This document shows positions 36,264 to 48,214 of a DNA stretch of 64,000 bases, one piece after another. How positions within the stretch are numbered: position 1 is the first letter of the stretch; each line of letters starts with the position of its first letter. Source of the stretch: Stercorarius parasiticus (lineage: Eukaryota; Chordata; Aves; Charadriiformes; Stercorariidae); NCBI GenBank assembly GCA_013396915.1, contig VWZL01002213.1, positions 205,348-269,347 on the forward strand, in the 5' to 3' direction. Made by a program: the position numbers and the translations under genes. The notes below the pieces were generated by a model. The model did not search any database. It was not told the DNA's origin and saw only the letters and a program-made list of their open reading frames with translations.

Positions 36264-39200
36264 TGAGGGACACTCACTCATGACTAGGACATGTGGAGTT
36301 GTTCCAAGTGCGGTACAGGCTCCAAAAGTCCCAAACTCCCAGAAGCTTCAAAAGCCCCAAGAGCTTGCAATCAAAGTAGAAGGCAAGGGTCACCAGATGG
36401 ACAGAGACAGATGGAGAACTGCAAAGAAACCCGAAGACGCAACAGGTCAGCCTGATGGCAGTCGTCTCAATGGTTTCCTCTTCAGCTCAAACTCAGATCT
36501 TGCAGACCTGTCTTCCTTATTTTGCCTTTAACACTTTCATGTCTGGTCATGACCAAGAAAACTCTCATCTGACCACTGTGCACCTTATGCCTAGGTCTTC
36601 CAACAGTTCTGGATAGGATTTTGATTCACCTTTGCCTTCAATTCTGTGAGGTCAGAAGCTGTTGATAAGAGATACGAGGCCCTATGTGCAATTTTTCCCC
36701 CTCACTTGGCTTTTCTATGAGATGTGAGAGGTTAATTCAGAAAAAGTATTACATACGTACAGTAATTAGTAGTAGCTGCTTGAAAAATGCCAGAACAATG
36801 TAAATTTTTTTCAAGTGGAAAGTTTGAACTAAAGATCTGTGTTTTATATAGATGTGGCATGCATGGCTGGCTAGTACCTAACCCATGACCAAAAGTTATG
36901 GGCTCTCAGAGAAGATTGAGGACGTAGCGTTGGTCGATACCATTAAACACTTTCATTTTCCTATGACAAATGACCATGGGGAGCTAGAGATTGTGTTGCC
37001 TTACAAGACACAAAGGTAATTTTTGTGCTTGTAAACTTCTTTCCCTAGAAGGGATTATTATCAAAATTATTTGGCCAACAGTGAGCAAAAAAGCTTATGA
37101 TGGAAGAAAACAAAAATGTGCTTTACAACTGTGAAAGGCTCTATGGAGAGCAACAGCGTTGATGCTGGCAGCATTGCTGACAGCATCGGACACTTGAACA
37201 GCAGGAAAACATGAACTTTCTTACTATGTGGGTGAGCCATCTCAAAAACCAGTACAGACTCTGAGAATCGGAGAATATTCACTGGCATTGTGTGTGTTTG
37301 GTTTGATGGCATTTCAAATGATATTTCTGTAGGTAACGGTACATTTCTTTTCCGAAACACTGTGCTACAGGAGCAGCTCCACACATCTTAGCTGATAGCT
37401 CATTCCCAGGTGGGATCTTCTGAAGGGTGTCCCATGGAAATGAGAGATGAAAACCCTGAATTTCACTGGGGTTGGCTTTGCTTCTCTGTGCAAGTTTTCC
37501 TTACAAGCTGATTTAAGGCTGATGAGGTGGTGACACTGGCAGTATTTCTTCACTATGTCTTAAGCTTTGGCCTAACATGACTTCAGTGAGAGCTCTATGT
37601 ATGTGAAGGCTTGAATATCATAATCCAAACAAAATGCACCATGGTAAAATCAGTCCTGGGGTTTACCATGTTACCCAGTTAACCATGGCTACAGTCTATT
37701 GTGTAAAGAGACAAAGAGAAATGCATCCATCCACAAACTGGAACTGCTGCTGCTTTTTTATTAAACAGCTGAATTCCGAATGCCAGCAGAAGCTGCTGTT
37801 TGAGTGTTTTATTGGGATTAAATGTTAAGAATAAATTAAAGATTGCTTCATTTTAAATCTACTACAGGAACTTGGCAGGTTGAAAAAAATCAATTTGTCG
37901 CCAGAGACTTTTGTTAAGTCAGTTATGATGAGAAGATGAGGACTTCCGCGTCTTTAGATCAACAAAAGGAATAAATTATTGAAATAGCTGGAGTTCAGAG
38001 TGCTTAGCCCTTGCAACACTTTTTAGTGGGGCACTAATACGTAGCCATCAGCTGCCTTGAAAGTGCATTTTCACCAAGAAACCCAAAGAGCAGTTGAAGT
38101 TAATCTTGGCAATAAGGATTTAGTCTTTTTTATTGTACGTTGGTGCTTGGCTTGCATGCCGTATCACTCGATCAGGAAAAGCTAGATGAGCTATGTAATT
38201 ACATGCAAATGTTCCTCAGGATTGACGCTTCATTCTGTCAGACTGAAAAAAAAAAGATATATCTTGTTCTTCAGAGGCGTTCATTAGAGAAATAGCAGCT
38301 TCTTATTTTTTTAAAGGTTTGTTTTAGGGAACTCTGTCCTCTGAAAACCAAAATCAGCCCTGGAGATTTGCACATTTTCTTTGAATGAGTGCCTCCTCCA
38401 ACGAGCGTGTACGTGCCAGCATTTGAAAGCAATTATCAGAGACATTTTAAGAGGAAATCAGGGATACGTTGTGGGAATGGAGGGAGATATTTCTCATTCC
38501 TCTTTACTTCTTGGGTTATGTTGCACAGACAGATCTCATATAGAATGAAATTCACCCCTGTGCAGACAGTCAGCACAAGGCAAATAGGTTTTGCTTAAGC
38601 CTGAAGCCTTAGATGACAAACAGGTCCAATGTCAGTCCTCAGCACAAGTGTGAATGTTATTAATCGAAGATGTTGCATTGTTCTGCACCAGCACTATCCC
38701 ACTAATGCATCCAACACAATGCTCAGACATGTCTGATGGTGTACAAGTTTTGAAACCCAGGAGTGTCAGATGGGAACATCATGTTGTCCCTTGTTATAAA
38801 GTCCAGTTTTGGAGAAGATTCAGATTTGAGCTTTTCTTAAGTTGGGTTTTACTCAAGTCGAAGTTTTTGATTGCACTGCATTAAAAGCTACTTCAGTTCC
38901 TGCTCCTCATAGGACGTGTTCCTGCTCTCAGCCACATTTTATTGTTTTTCAGTCAAAACAGACTCTTCTTAGTCAAAACATATTCCTTACAGATATAAGA
39001 GGAGGTTAATGGAGTTTTTGTTCTTTGTATTAAATGATTATTTATAGAGGTTCATGCTCTATTTCACTGCTTTATAAGGAAAGAATTCAGGGTTTTAGTT
39101 GTCTTCTTTTCTTTCTCCCTTCTTCTTATTTGTTACAGACACAAAAGCATGGAGACATGGGTACCAGAATATGGCTAAATGTAATAATAAATCCATTTAC

Positions 39201-39283
39201 AAGTAATACCTGTTGCAGTGAAGGTTACTAGTTCAAACTACCTAGTAAGGCTTCAAGGTAGTTTCTTAGCGAGCAATGTTCTT
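36264..39283. other. Non-coding, unique
   Basis: No named repeats until the CR1 fragment. Open frames are all below about 105 codons and without recognisable motifs. Confidence 0.65.
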
Positions 39284-39817
39284 GGTACTGGCGAGGCCCC
39301 ACCTCGCATACTGTGTCCGGTTTTGGGACCCTCACTACAGGAAAGACATTGAGATTCTGGAGTGAGTCCAGAGAAGGGCAATGAAGCTGGTGAGCGGTCT
39401 AAAGAATAAGTCTTATGAGGGGCGGCTGAGGGAGCTGGGGTTGTTTACCCTGGAGAAAAGGAGGCTGAGGGGAGACCATATCGCTCTCTACAACTACCTG
39501 AAAGCAGGTTGTAGAATGGTGGGGGTCGGTCTCTTCTCCCAATTAACAGGCGATAGGACAAGAGGAAATGGCCTCAAGTTGCGCCAGGGAAGGTTTAGAT
39601 TGGATATTAGGGAGAATTTCTTCCCCAAAAGGGTTATCAAACAATGGAACAGGCTGCCCATGGAAGTGGTGGAATTGCAATTCCTGGAGTATTTAGAAGA
39701 CAGATAGACGTGCTGCTTAGCGACACGGTTTAGTGATAGGTTTTGTCAGTGTTATGTTGATAGACTCGATGATCTGAAAAGTCCCTTCTAACCTGGACAG
39801 TTCTATGATTCTATGAT
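39284..39817 (+). mobile_element. CR1 LINE, 5'-truncated, ORF2 C-terminus plus 3' tail
   Basis: This is the best preserved element in the window. The frame from 39284 encodes the end of CR1 ORF2: P-H-L-x-Y-C-V near the start, then [39 protein letters not shown] and W-N-R-L-P-M-E-V-V. It stops at TAG 39705-39707. An in-frame TGA at 39363 already disables it, so it is dead. The 3' UTR has GACTCGATGATCTGAAAAGT, then CCCTTCTAACCTGG, and ends in two copies of TTCTATGA. Truncation of about 4 kb from the 5' side is the normal outcome of CR1 insertion. No target duplication is evident. Confidence 0.97.
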
Positions 39818-42800
39818 AATAGTAGTCTGTGGTAGACTCTAAAGTTGAAGATGGCTGTAAAGACTTTCTGTGTCTTTAGATTTACTGAGAAACTCCGTAA
39901 GGCAGAAGTGTGAGCATCAGCTCTTCTCCAGGAGAAGCTAGAGGGAATTAAATCAGCTACAGAAGATGCAGTGCCAAGCCCCTTTAGAATGCCAGGACTC
40001 AGCCTTTCAGCTTGCAGACGTCTTGGTCAGACACTTTCCAAGCCACCGGCTGCGTGGAGCCTGTTGATGGTGCAACCCGTGTAATTTAAGTGCTCCCAAC
40101 CAACCCCTCTGGGATCCAGATGTGACGAGGGAAAAACTCAGCCTTGCAAATCTGCCATGTGGGACAGAAACCTTCCAGACCTCAGGCCTGACCGTCAGCC
40201 CCATCCCTGCTGCCTCTGCAGCCCCAGGATGCAAAAAGCCCCCACCCAGCAAGTGAAAGCCTTGGCTGGGACCAGGAGCCTGAGCTGTGTAAGTGCAGCA
40301 AGTCAAGCATGTCCCTGCCAGGACCACCTGGCCACCAGTGCCACCAGCATCACACAACAGAGGCAGGGCATGAATAAATGGGAGGGCAAGGCAGAGGCAG
40401 AGTCTTCATGGCTAGGACCCATGGCTGCCATCGCCAGGGAAGCTCTGCCAGCATTAACAGTGGTGGGAGACTTTTGCCACTTGAGGTAAGTCCTAAGCAG
40501 GTAAAATAAACGGATAAGAAAGGTTCTGAAGGAGCTACATCCCACCCAAACAACTCTGTCCAATGTAGAGGCAACCAGCCGTGTGGGGAATCATGGGTTT
40601 ATCATGCTGATAACACCTTCTTTCAGCCATCCCAGGCTGGGCTGGAAGGGCCAAATGTAGTCCAGATAAAGCTATTTTAAAAATATCTCCATTAGCTTCA
40701 GGAATAATAGCATGTGAATGAAGAAATCGGTTTCCTGTGGTGAAGCAAAGAGTTTTTCTGGGAAGTCAGGGTGAGGAGGAAATAACTTCAATGAACCAAT
40801 TGATCAGACCTAAGATAACAGGCATTTCAGTCTAGAGGACTTCCATTTGCTTTGTTAATTTGTCCTCATATCCAATAAAGAAATGGATAATTCAGCAATG
40901 AGTCATTATTAGGCATAACAAAGCCAAAAATGTATTTGCAGGCAATTTTTAGGCAGATAACAGTCATTTGGAATAGTCTTCTCCCAGCAGATGCTCTCTC
41001 TATTTGTGTAATTTGTGGAAATCCCAGTAGAAAAAAAAAAGAAAAGAAAAATTAGAAGTATTTATGAGGCAAAATCCCCTGCAGGAAGACTACTAGCATT
41101 GTTACTTTTTTCTTTCTTTTCTTCTTCTCTTCTACTTCTACTTTTCCAGGTATATGTGCTGCTTTTAAGACTGAACTTGCTAAAAGGCTGAACTATGTAC
41201 CTTTAAGATAAACCACGGGGAATTAGTATCTAATCAAGCAACGGATTGTCCGAGCGCTGTTTGTCCAAGTATTACACAGACAACACATAACCTCTCAAGA
41301 CTTTTCTTTTATTTTTTTCTCTTTAAAAGGTTGTGATTTCTTTCAGTAGTCAAGCCCAAACATTTCATATGATCAAATTAAGAAAATGTGAGATTTTGTG
41401 TAACAGGGTGGAATAAAGAAGAATTGCTACACAGACAAATTGTTTTAAAGCTTTCTAGGGACTACACAATAGCTCTGGGATCCCTTGGGTAAAAATGAAA
41501 TAGCTACACCTTAGGAATATAATGGAAAGATATTATCAACTGTGGTTTACAGGGGATAGAAAGAGGATCCAGCCGGACTTCCCACAGAATATGTGAATAA
41601 TCTATGAGAAAGACTGAGCCCATTAAGAGTAACTACACAGTATATGCTAAACCTTGATAGATGTTATACCCTATTGGAAGTCATCTACTTCTCTTTTTGG
41701 ATAGCCTTTTAATTTATGCTTTAATGTAATCTTTTAAAAATAATTCTGACTGTACTGGCACTTCTGACACACAGACAGTCATTTCAGATCCTTTTATCAG
41801 CACGTGTATCATTTTGTCTCATACTAGTAATAGGATGGGAGTCAAGGAATATCTACAGTTTCACCTCATGCCTCTTAGCAATAATGGAGTTATGTGTTGC
41901 AATGAAATACTGTACAACTTGCTTATTCATCGAATGAGGCCAGAGTACTGAAGAAATTTGCTCAATGACTGTTTCATGCAAAGAACATAAACAGTCTTGG
42001 GATCAAGCCAAGGGCTCCCATGGCTCACCAAGCTCCTGAAGCCATAGGCTGCAGTCCTGTCTCCTCTGATATTTTCCTTCTGCCCCCGTGAGCAGTGAAT
42101 CTCTGCTACGTGGCTGGGGTCGGAGCACTTCCCTGCACGGGCAACGTGTGTTCACTGTGCTGCAGGGTGAAGAGGAAACCCAGGGAAGGTGTTCCAGGTC
42201 TCGGCCAGGCTCTTTCATTGGTTGCTGTGGTTGCAGATTATGGTGGGAAGTGGCACTGCAGCCATCACTGCTGCAAGGAACTGTGCTCAGCCATCCATGA
42301 GTGCCTCCAGGAAAGCCGCCTGCAGTGGTGGGTGCTGTGAGCAGGACACGTAGGATGGGGGTGTCAGACTTACCCCGTTCCCCTTGCTTTCCCTGTTAAA
42401 TCAACTCACAATGGTGCTGGCTAAAGCGCTTCTTGGCTCAACGTGTTGGCAGTGCCAAAGCACATTCTCACAGTCCCACATCTCCTCAGGCGCTGGACAG
42501 GGCTTGAAGTGCACAAGAGAGGATTTGACCCAAGGACCTCTCCTGGATTTAGTATTAACTTAGCTAAGATGTTTTTTCTGTGTGTTTTTATTGCTACTTT
42601 CTGGCAGTACAGGCTACAGAAGCTAAGGACTCCTGTGGCCTATGTCCTCCCAAACACCCAGTCATCCTCCTTCCCTCTTTTTTCTGCGCTCCTTTGAATT
42701 TGTACCTGCTTTTCTATCCCTGCCCTTCCCCATCCAAACTCCCAGAACTTCCTACCAGCCTTTCCCCTGCTCCAGACCAGCACTGCAGGCCCCCTCCTGC

Positions 42801-44539
42801 TCTTTGATTTTCCAGTACTCCACGTTAATTCCAACTCTCACCATTTCCCAGGGCAGGGGAGATATAGCCACAGAGCGCAGATGGGGAGATGCTTCTTTAT
42901 TCTGTAGGACAGTATCTGTTTGACCTGGCCAGGATGGGAGGACTGAGGTGAGGAAGAAACCATGTGGTGCGGTGGAGTTATTGAGACTCAAACTTCAGCA
43001 CCTAATGAGTCTCCATGTAAACTTTTGCAAGTTGTAACTTTTCAAAGACCCACAACGCTGTCAAATTTGATTGAGTTTTCATCTGTGGTGAAAAAAAGTA
43101 AACTTACCCATCTTTCACCAGTAAGAAAAGGCACGGGGTTATGAGTTCATAGCCCCATTTGAGTGTATCTGTTCCCGGGGAGGATCCAGCACAGCTTCCT
43201 GCAGGAAAGGTATCCAGCAATCCATTTACTACAAAGGGAAAAAAAAGGTATATCCTCCTAAGCCCATTCAGGGAAACGGCTAGGTCATTTTGGTTGACCC
43301 TTGACACAAGAAAAGTCAGCATGAGGTGGGCATTTGTTGAATATAATCCACCCAAAACAGCTACATTTTGGGGAATCTAAAACCTACCAAAATCAAGGGA
43401 TTACAGTGAGAAGTTCAACAAAATCTAGCCATTGGCTTTACCAGCTGTACCAGCAGCGTTGTATCTCAGTTCTCACAGATTTCACTAAAAACCTTTGCTC
43501 TAGAAAGTCTTAAATCCAGTTGATCAGATGCAACTGAAAAAAAAAAATCAGATCCATGCAAGATATTGAATATTCTCAGTAGGAATTAAAAGCCAGGGGC
43601 TTGTGGCCACCTCCAGGATTTGGCCTTTTTCAATAATCAGAGCTTGATCAAAGCTGACTTTCTAAACTGGTGTTTGAAAACTTTGCCTTTGCCCCATGAT
43701 GATGCAGAGGTATCTGTGAGGAAACATATTGGTCATGTAATCTTAGCTTGTTCTCATTTCCAACTGACAACGTATTGAAAGAGACTACAAATATGTGACA
43801 CAGTTTCTTAAGGCCTTGTTTCTTGGAGCTGATTGCTGTAATTTCTACAGGCCTATTACACGGCTCTGAATGAAGTCTAAGGGTTTCTTATTTAATCAAA
43901 TGTAAGGCACCTGATGGTCTGCAGAAATATGCTGGGGGTGGCTAGGTGGGAAACATAACGATTTACTGCTTTCAAAACCGATCCATGAAGCCCACCAGAT
44001 GCGAACATTAGGGCAGAAACCTGCACCAGGGAACACAACATGATGCATTGCAAAAAGAAGTCTCTGTTGAAGTCAGTTGATGGACAGTGTGTTCTGGAGC
44101 TCCGCGCAAGCTTTAAAACAGGTGCCAGCAAAAAGAAAGGAAAAGCCAGAATCCAGCTGACAAAAGCAACAGCAATTGGGCAATGAGACTACTGGTAACC
44201 TACAGGAAGAAAGGCAAAGGGCAGTAGAAAAATATTGATTTATTAGTGTGAAGTGGAAAGTACACAGGCCAGGTCAGAACCACTTGCTTTCCCGAGGAAG
44301 TTTTAATTCGATTAGTCAATTATTTGCAGTGGGAGTAAATGTTTTTAGGCAGCGGATGAAAATGCAGAGCCAGTGGTTTCTGATTTTTAACAGTGCTTGC
44401 TTGCTAAGCATTCATTTTTTACTTTGATTTCGTGGCACTTGGATAAGAGAGAATGAAGGTAGCCTTTCAGATTTGAGGAAAACCAAGCAAATTGTGCTTC
44501 CACTTGTTAGGACAGAATTTGTTGAAGCCGTGTGTAATG
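39818..44539. other. Non-coding, mostly unique
   Basis: A long pyrimidine tract at about 41105-41149 ends in CCAG, an acceptor-like site without a visible donor. 42.6-42.8 kb is pyrimidine-rich. The 3' continuation of the minus-strand LINE remnant may extend below 44540, but no motif is visible there. Confidence 0.6.
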
Positions 44540-44880
44540 CACATCCCTTTGGAGCCGGTAGATGCTTGGCAGAAGGAAGGCAGCGCCGAGGAATAGTTTC
44601 CTACTGACAGAAACTAGTATCTCCCAGTCAAGTGAGGCCTAAACCAATCAAAAAGTGTGAACCACAGATACCAGTGTATAATTCCAATCTTTGTACAGTA
44701 ATAAGATTTCATGATTACTGCTTTGAAGGCTGCACTCTGGTCAAGCAAGATAAGTACTGGCAATTTCCCTGAGCCTGAATTCAGTACGATATCACATGTC
44801 ACTTTCAACGATGCTCTCTGTGTGCTGTGTCGAGATCAAAACCTGGACTAGAGTGTATCACACAGATCACACCGCTTGTT
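44540..44880 (-). mobile_element. L2/Rex-like LINE reverse-transcriptase remnant
   Basis: The minus strand encodes, with frame shifts, the 5' half of a non-LTR reverse transcriptase. It begins with an S-x-P-G-F-D-x-D-T-A-H-type start (about 44860). L-K-V-T-C-D-I-V-L-N-S-G-S-G-K-L-P-V-L-I-L-L-D-Q-S-A-A-F follows at about 44820-44720, matching the catalytic block whose canonical form is V-L-L-D-L-S-A-A-F-D-T-V-D-H. W-F-R-P-H-L-T-G-R comes next at about 44640, matching W-F-x-S-Y-L-x-G-R, and then V-S-V-G-N-Y-S-S. D-L-S has become D-Q-S and D-T-V-D-H is K-A-V-I-M, so the first catalytic motif is eroded. This pattern is typical of the L2/Rex/Maui group, not CR1. The 5' and 3' limits are not visible. 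Confidence 0.8.
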
Positions 44881-45455
44881 AGGTGATGGTGCAGTTAGGA
44901 TGGCACAGTTTATTTCAATATCAGGAATATTCGGGCCTGTGACTTTTGTGAGTCTGCAGCTGTAATTGCAGTGAGGTTTTGAAGAAGTTGCAAAGACCGG
45001 ATTTTTGCTTGCTGTAAATTGTCACAGGGGGGTGAGGATTCATTCTACTTGCATATGGCAGAAAGGTTTAAGGTGCAAGAGGAAACTGTCATTGCAGTAT
45101 CAGCAAATAAGCAGGTCAAGCCCACATGGATGTTACCCTGTGCTCAGTGTCCCAAACGATGCTTGAGTGCCACCGAGGTTGAGGACCATCTCCTCATCTT
45201 ATTTTCAGTGGGGGCATGATGCATAGCTGGATTTGGTATCAGACTACCCTGAGTGCTCGAAGAACAAAGATGGTTTTGAATGGCAACATGGGAGTAAGCA
45301 TTTCGACAATAATCTGCTTACCCAATTCTGTGTTAAATCTCCGGAACATGAGAGAAATCAACCAGCGTTAACAGGCCTATTACCAGCAATGAGTTTAAAG
45401 ATATACCACTATTAAAGAGGAGTCTCTTATAGTTAAAACTCTGTAAAAGTGTGCT

Positions 45456-45540
45456 CAGTTCCAGACTTTGCCACAGTCTTTCAAGTAAAATGAGACAAGT
45501 TGCTTCACCTCTTTGTGCTGCTTGGGTAAAATTGGGGTCT
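45456..45540 (+). mobile_element. MIR/CORE-SINE-like scrap
   Basis: CCAGACTTTGCCACAG is followed about 20 bp on by GACAAGTTGCTTCACCTCTT, then TGTGCTGC and GTAAAATTGGGG. That parallels the MIR order: 'ctctgccac', 'gggcaagtcacttaacctct', 'tgtgcctcagtt', 'gtaaaatgggg'. It is degraded but the word order is kept. L3 or another CORE-SINE would look similar. Confidence 0.45.
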
Positions 45541-46332
45541 TACATCTTCCATTGTTTCTTGTTTTGGGGAAAGGGGATCAGAAGCTTCTCTTGTAACACT
45601 GAGAAAAAGAGAACGATCTGGACTGAGATTACTAGTTGTTGCCATGATATAAATAATAAGTAGTTAAGCCTTATGAAAATGTTACTGAGTTGAGTTGCAA
45701 TAAATTATCACATTATTGAAACGTTAGGAAGGTTTTTCTTTGCACTATCTGATTAAAGCAGATAAATAAGAAGCTGGACAATTTTTTGTGTGTGGTTACT
45801 GTGTCTTAGGGCTGCCTTTAATAGCTTCAGTGATCTTTCCATTGTTGTTAATAGGTATTTAATTGGGATTTATTTCCATGGAATTTTTGTACCTTCAGGT
45901 CATTGCGGCACTGAGGGAATTTTATAGCCATGGGGATCAACATGGTCTCTCTAGAGGTTCTGTTTGATGAATGAAGTTGGAAAGAGTTGACATATAGTTA
46001 GAGACCATTACCATTTAGAAACACTTTTTAAAAGGACCCTCTTTGTCCTATGCTGTCTGCCGGTCATCTCTTAAGAAACAGTGTAAGGCAGGCATCCAAT
46101 ATTTTCTTCTGTTTTTAATTGATCTTTCCTCAAAATCCTATATGCTTTTTTCTATTTCAGAGCAGCAAAACTGAATGGAACCACCCACCTCTGGAGGAGA
46201 TAGCTGTTGCATTTTGTCCCTGTCTTTCCCCAGCTTATAAGAGAAGACATTGATCACAGAGAGAGAAGAAGAAGAATTGCTGGGAAATGGCAGCATTCAC
46301 ATGTGACTGACGAGGGGTGAATGCAATTCTTC

Positions 46333-46401
46333 ACTGTGCCACAGACTTTCTGCGTGACCTTGGCAAGTTACATGTTTCTCAGTGCAGAAGAAAAAAAATG
46401 G
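46333..46401 (+). mobile_element. MIR/CORE-SINE-like scrap
   Basis: CTGTGCCACAGACTTTCTGC then GTGACCTTGGCAAGTTAC strongly resembles the MIR/L3 core ('ctctgccac', 'gctgtgtgaccttgggcaagttac'). It is followed by TTCTCAGTGCAG and an A-rich block ending AATGGGC where MIR has 'gtaaaatggg'. It is about 0.8 kb downstream of a second such scrap on the same strand, and 26 bp upstream of a 20-bp perfect palindrome. Confidence 0.6.
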
Positions 46402-46426
46402 GCTTTTTCTGCTAGGTAGAAGATCA

Positions 46427-46446
46427 AGTCTTAAATATTTAAGACT
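46427..46446. repeat. Perfect 20-bp palindrome
   Basis: AGTCTTAAATATTTAAGACT reads the same on both strands with no spacer. Under uniform base composition about 0.06 such 20-bp palindromes would be expected in 64 kb, though AT richness raises that. It may be a terminal/hairpin element scrap, a regulatory dimer site, or chance. Confidence 0.9.
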
Positions 46447-46921
46447 CTGAATGAGCGATGTGTGCCATAAAATAACAAAGGCACAATTATCTTGTCCTGT
46501 GGCTTCTGCAATACGATTGCTCAAATTAATCTGTGTGGATGGATTATTGCCACCTATGTACAAGTTTGGTGTCTCTAATGTTTCAAAATATTTGAAATTA
46601 ATAATGCAGCCTTTATGACAAATCTGTATCTTAATAACGCCGTGTTTTCCCCCTCATTTAGCCTTCAGCTATCCTTTGCTAATAGAGTTGAGCCAACTTG
46701 GCTGGGTCAACTTATTTTTTCTTGATTCCTTCCAGTCTTCAGAGGGCTTTCTGTCTGTCTTCTCTAGTGGTTCCTGTCTTATTCATGTGTGCAGGCTTGT
46801 GCACGTATGAAGCCTACAGGAAGGACCTTGTCATGAGCAGCCACTTTGAAGCATCCCTGTGCTCCTCAGTAAAACTTTGCTTGACATGCAGTTAAATTTA
46901 CCAACTTCCACTTGGCAACTG

Positions 46922-46952
46922 TTCTTCTTTTTTTTTTTTTTTTCTTTTTTTC
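46922..46952. repeat. Poly-T tract
   Basis: About 30 bp of T with sparse C, preceded by GTTCTTC. No retrocopy body is visible beside it. Confidence 0.9.
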
Positions 46953-48117
46953 TTGGTCCTGTGGGTGAGCACTCAGGGTAGATTTCCTTTCTTTTAATTG
47001 CTTCCAACCTGTACCACTCCCTGCAATTGGGCCTGAGGATAGGTATTCAAGGTAGCAATCTCCAGGCCTTTAAAATTACCCATTCTTAAAATTATTTTCA
47101 TATTAACCCTCAGGTTCTCTGCACTGGGATTTTTGCATTTGAAACCCCACCGCCTGGTGTGAATTTTGCTATGGCAGAATGGGCTCCAAAGTCACTGTCT
47201 GCACTTAGGTTTTAACTCTTAAAATGCTAATGCATTATTATGCGTCTGGAAATGAGTATGCTCACTACAGCCTCTTTTCTTACCCTTAGTATCTACGGTA
47301 TTTCCTTGCTTTTCCTCTGCTTTTAGCAGAGACCCCATCAGGGTCTCTTCCTTTTCAATGTATCCTCCACCAGGACCTACAGTTTCTTTGTATTTCAAAA
47401 GCCACCATGCCCCTCCAACCAAATCTATCCCCTGAAGCCTACCTGGGCTTTTGATTCTGAAACCACCACGAGAGCAATAAATCTGATTTGGCATTTCCTC
47501 CTTAGGCACAAAGGCACGTCCCACATCAATCCGGGGTGTGCTTTAGGTACACAGGGACGCAGGCTGGGCAAGAAACCAGCTCCGTGTAGCAGGAATGCAC
47601 AAGAACCAGTTTTACCTGGAAATCCTTCCTTAGGGGAAAAACAAATTCATAGCTTTGCAAAGGGCATGGGAGAGACACCAAAACATTTGGCTCAGGGCAA
47701 AGGCGGTAGGAAATGTGAAAACTACCTTTTTCTTTCTCGGAGACTGCAGTGACAGCTATGTATAGGTTGCAGTGGCAGGTATGTTATATATAGATGTAAT
47801 TTCACAGCCAGCTTTTAGAGCATACCCATATCCCAGCTAAGGCAGACTAGAGAACTGCTCGACTCAGTTACCTCTGTCTCCTCCTTTCTGTAGGAGTAAT
47901 TTATCTCTAATTCCTCCATGCAGCAGTGCCCATCCCACTGCACCGTGCCCTCCCTGGGTCACAGACTGGAGCATCCAAGAGGCAGCACCCCCTGTAGAGC
48001 CAGATCCCGGGCTGAGTAGAACCACACAGTGGAAAGGGAGCCCTTTCTCAAAGTCTCCCAGCAGCCCTGATCTAAGTAGAAAAGATAAAATAAGGGCTAG
48101 GCCACAGGTGGCTGAAT

Positions 48118-48214
48118 TGAATCTGCAAGAAACTAACAATAGTCACTCAGGAAGGCTGCAGGAAGAAGAAATAAACCCAGATTCGTCAACGCCAATCTTG
48201 TGCCTTAAGCACCA
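48118..48214 (-). mobile_element. MIR/L3-like SINE scrap, antisense
   Basis: GTCACTCAGGAAGGCTGCAG then AGAAATAAACCCAGATTC and GCCAATCTTGTGCCTTAAGC, then ACCACC parallel the antisense of the L3/MIR 5' half ('ggtcacacag...gtggcagag', 'gaacccaggtctcc', 'cccagtgctctaaccactagacca'). Diverged, and no ends are defined. Confidence 0.4.

Noticed and set aside
41105..41149. Very long pyrimidine tract ending CCAG, considered as an exon acceptor
   Set aside because: No donor within a plausible distance in an open frame; simple pyrimidine-rich sequence is sufficient explanation.
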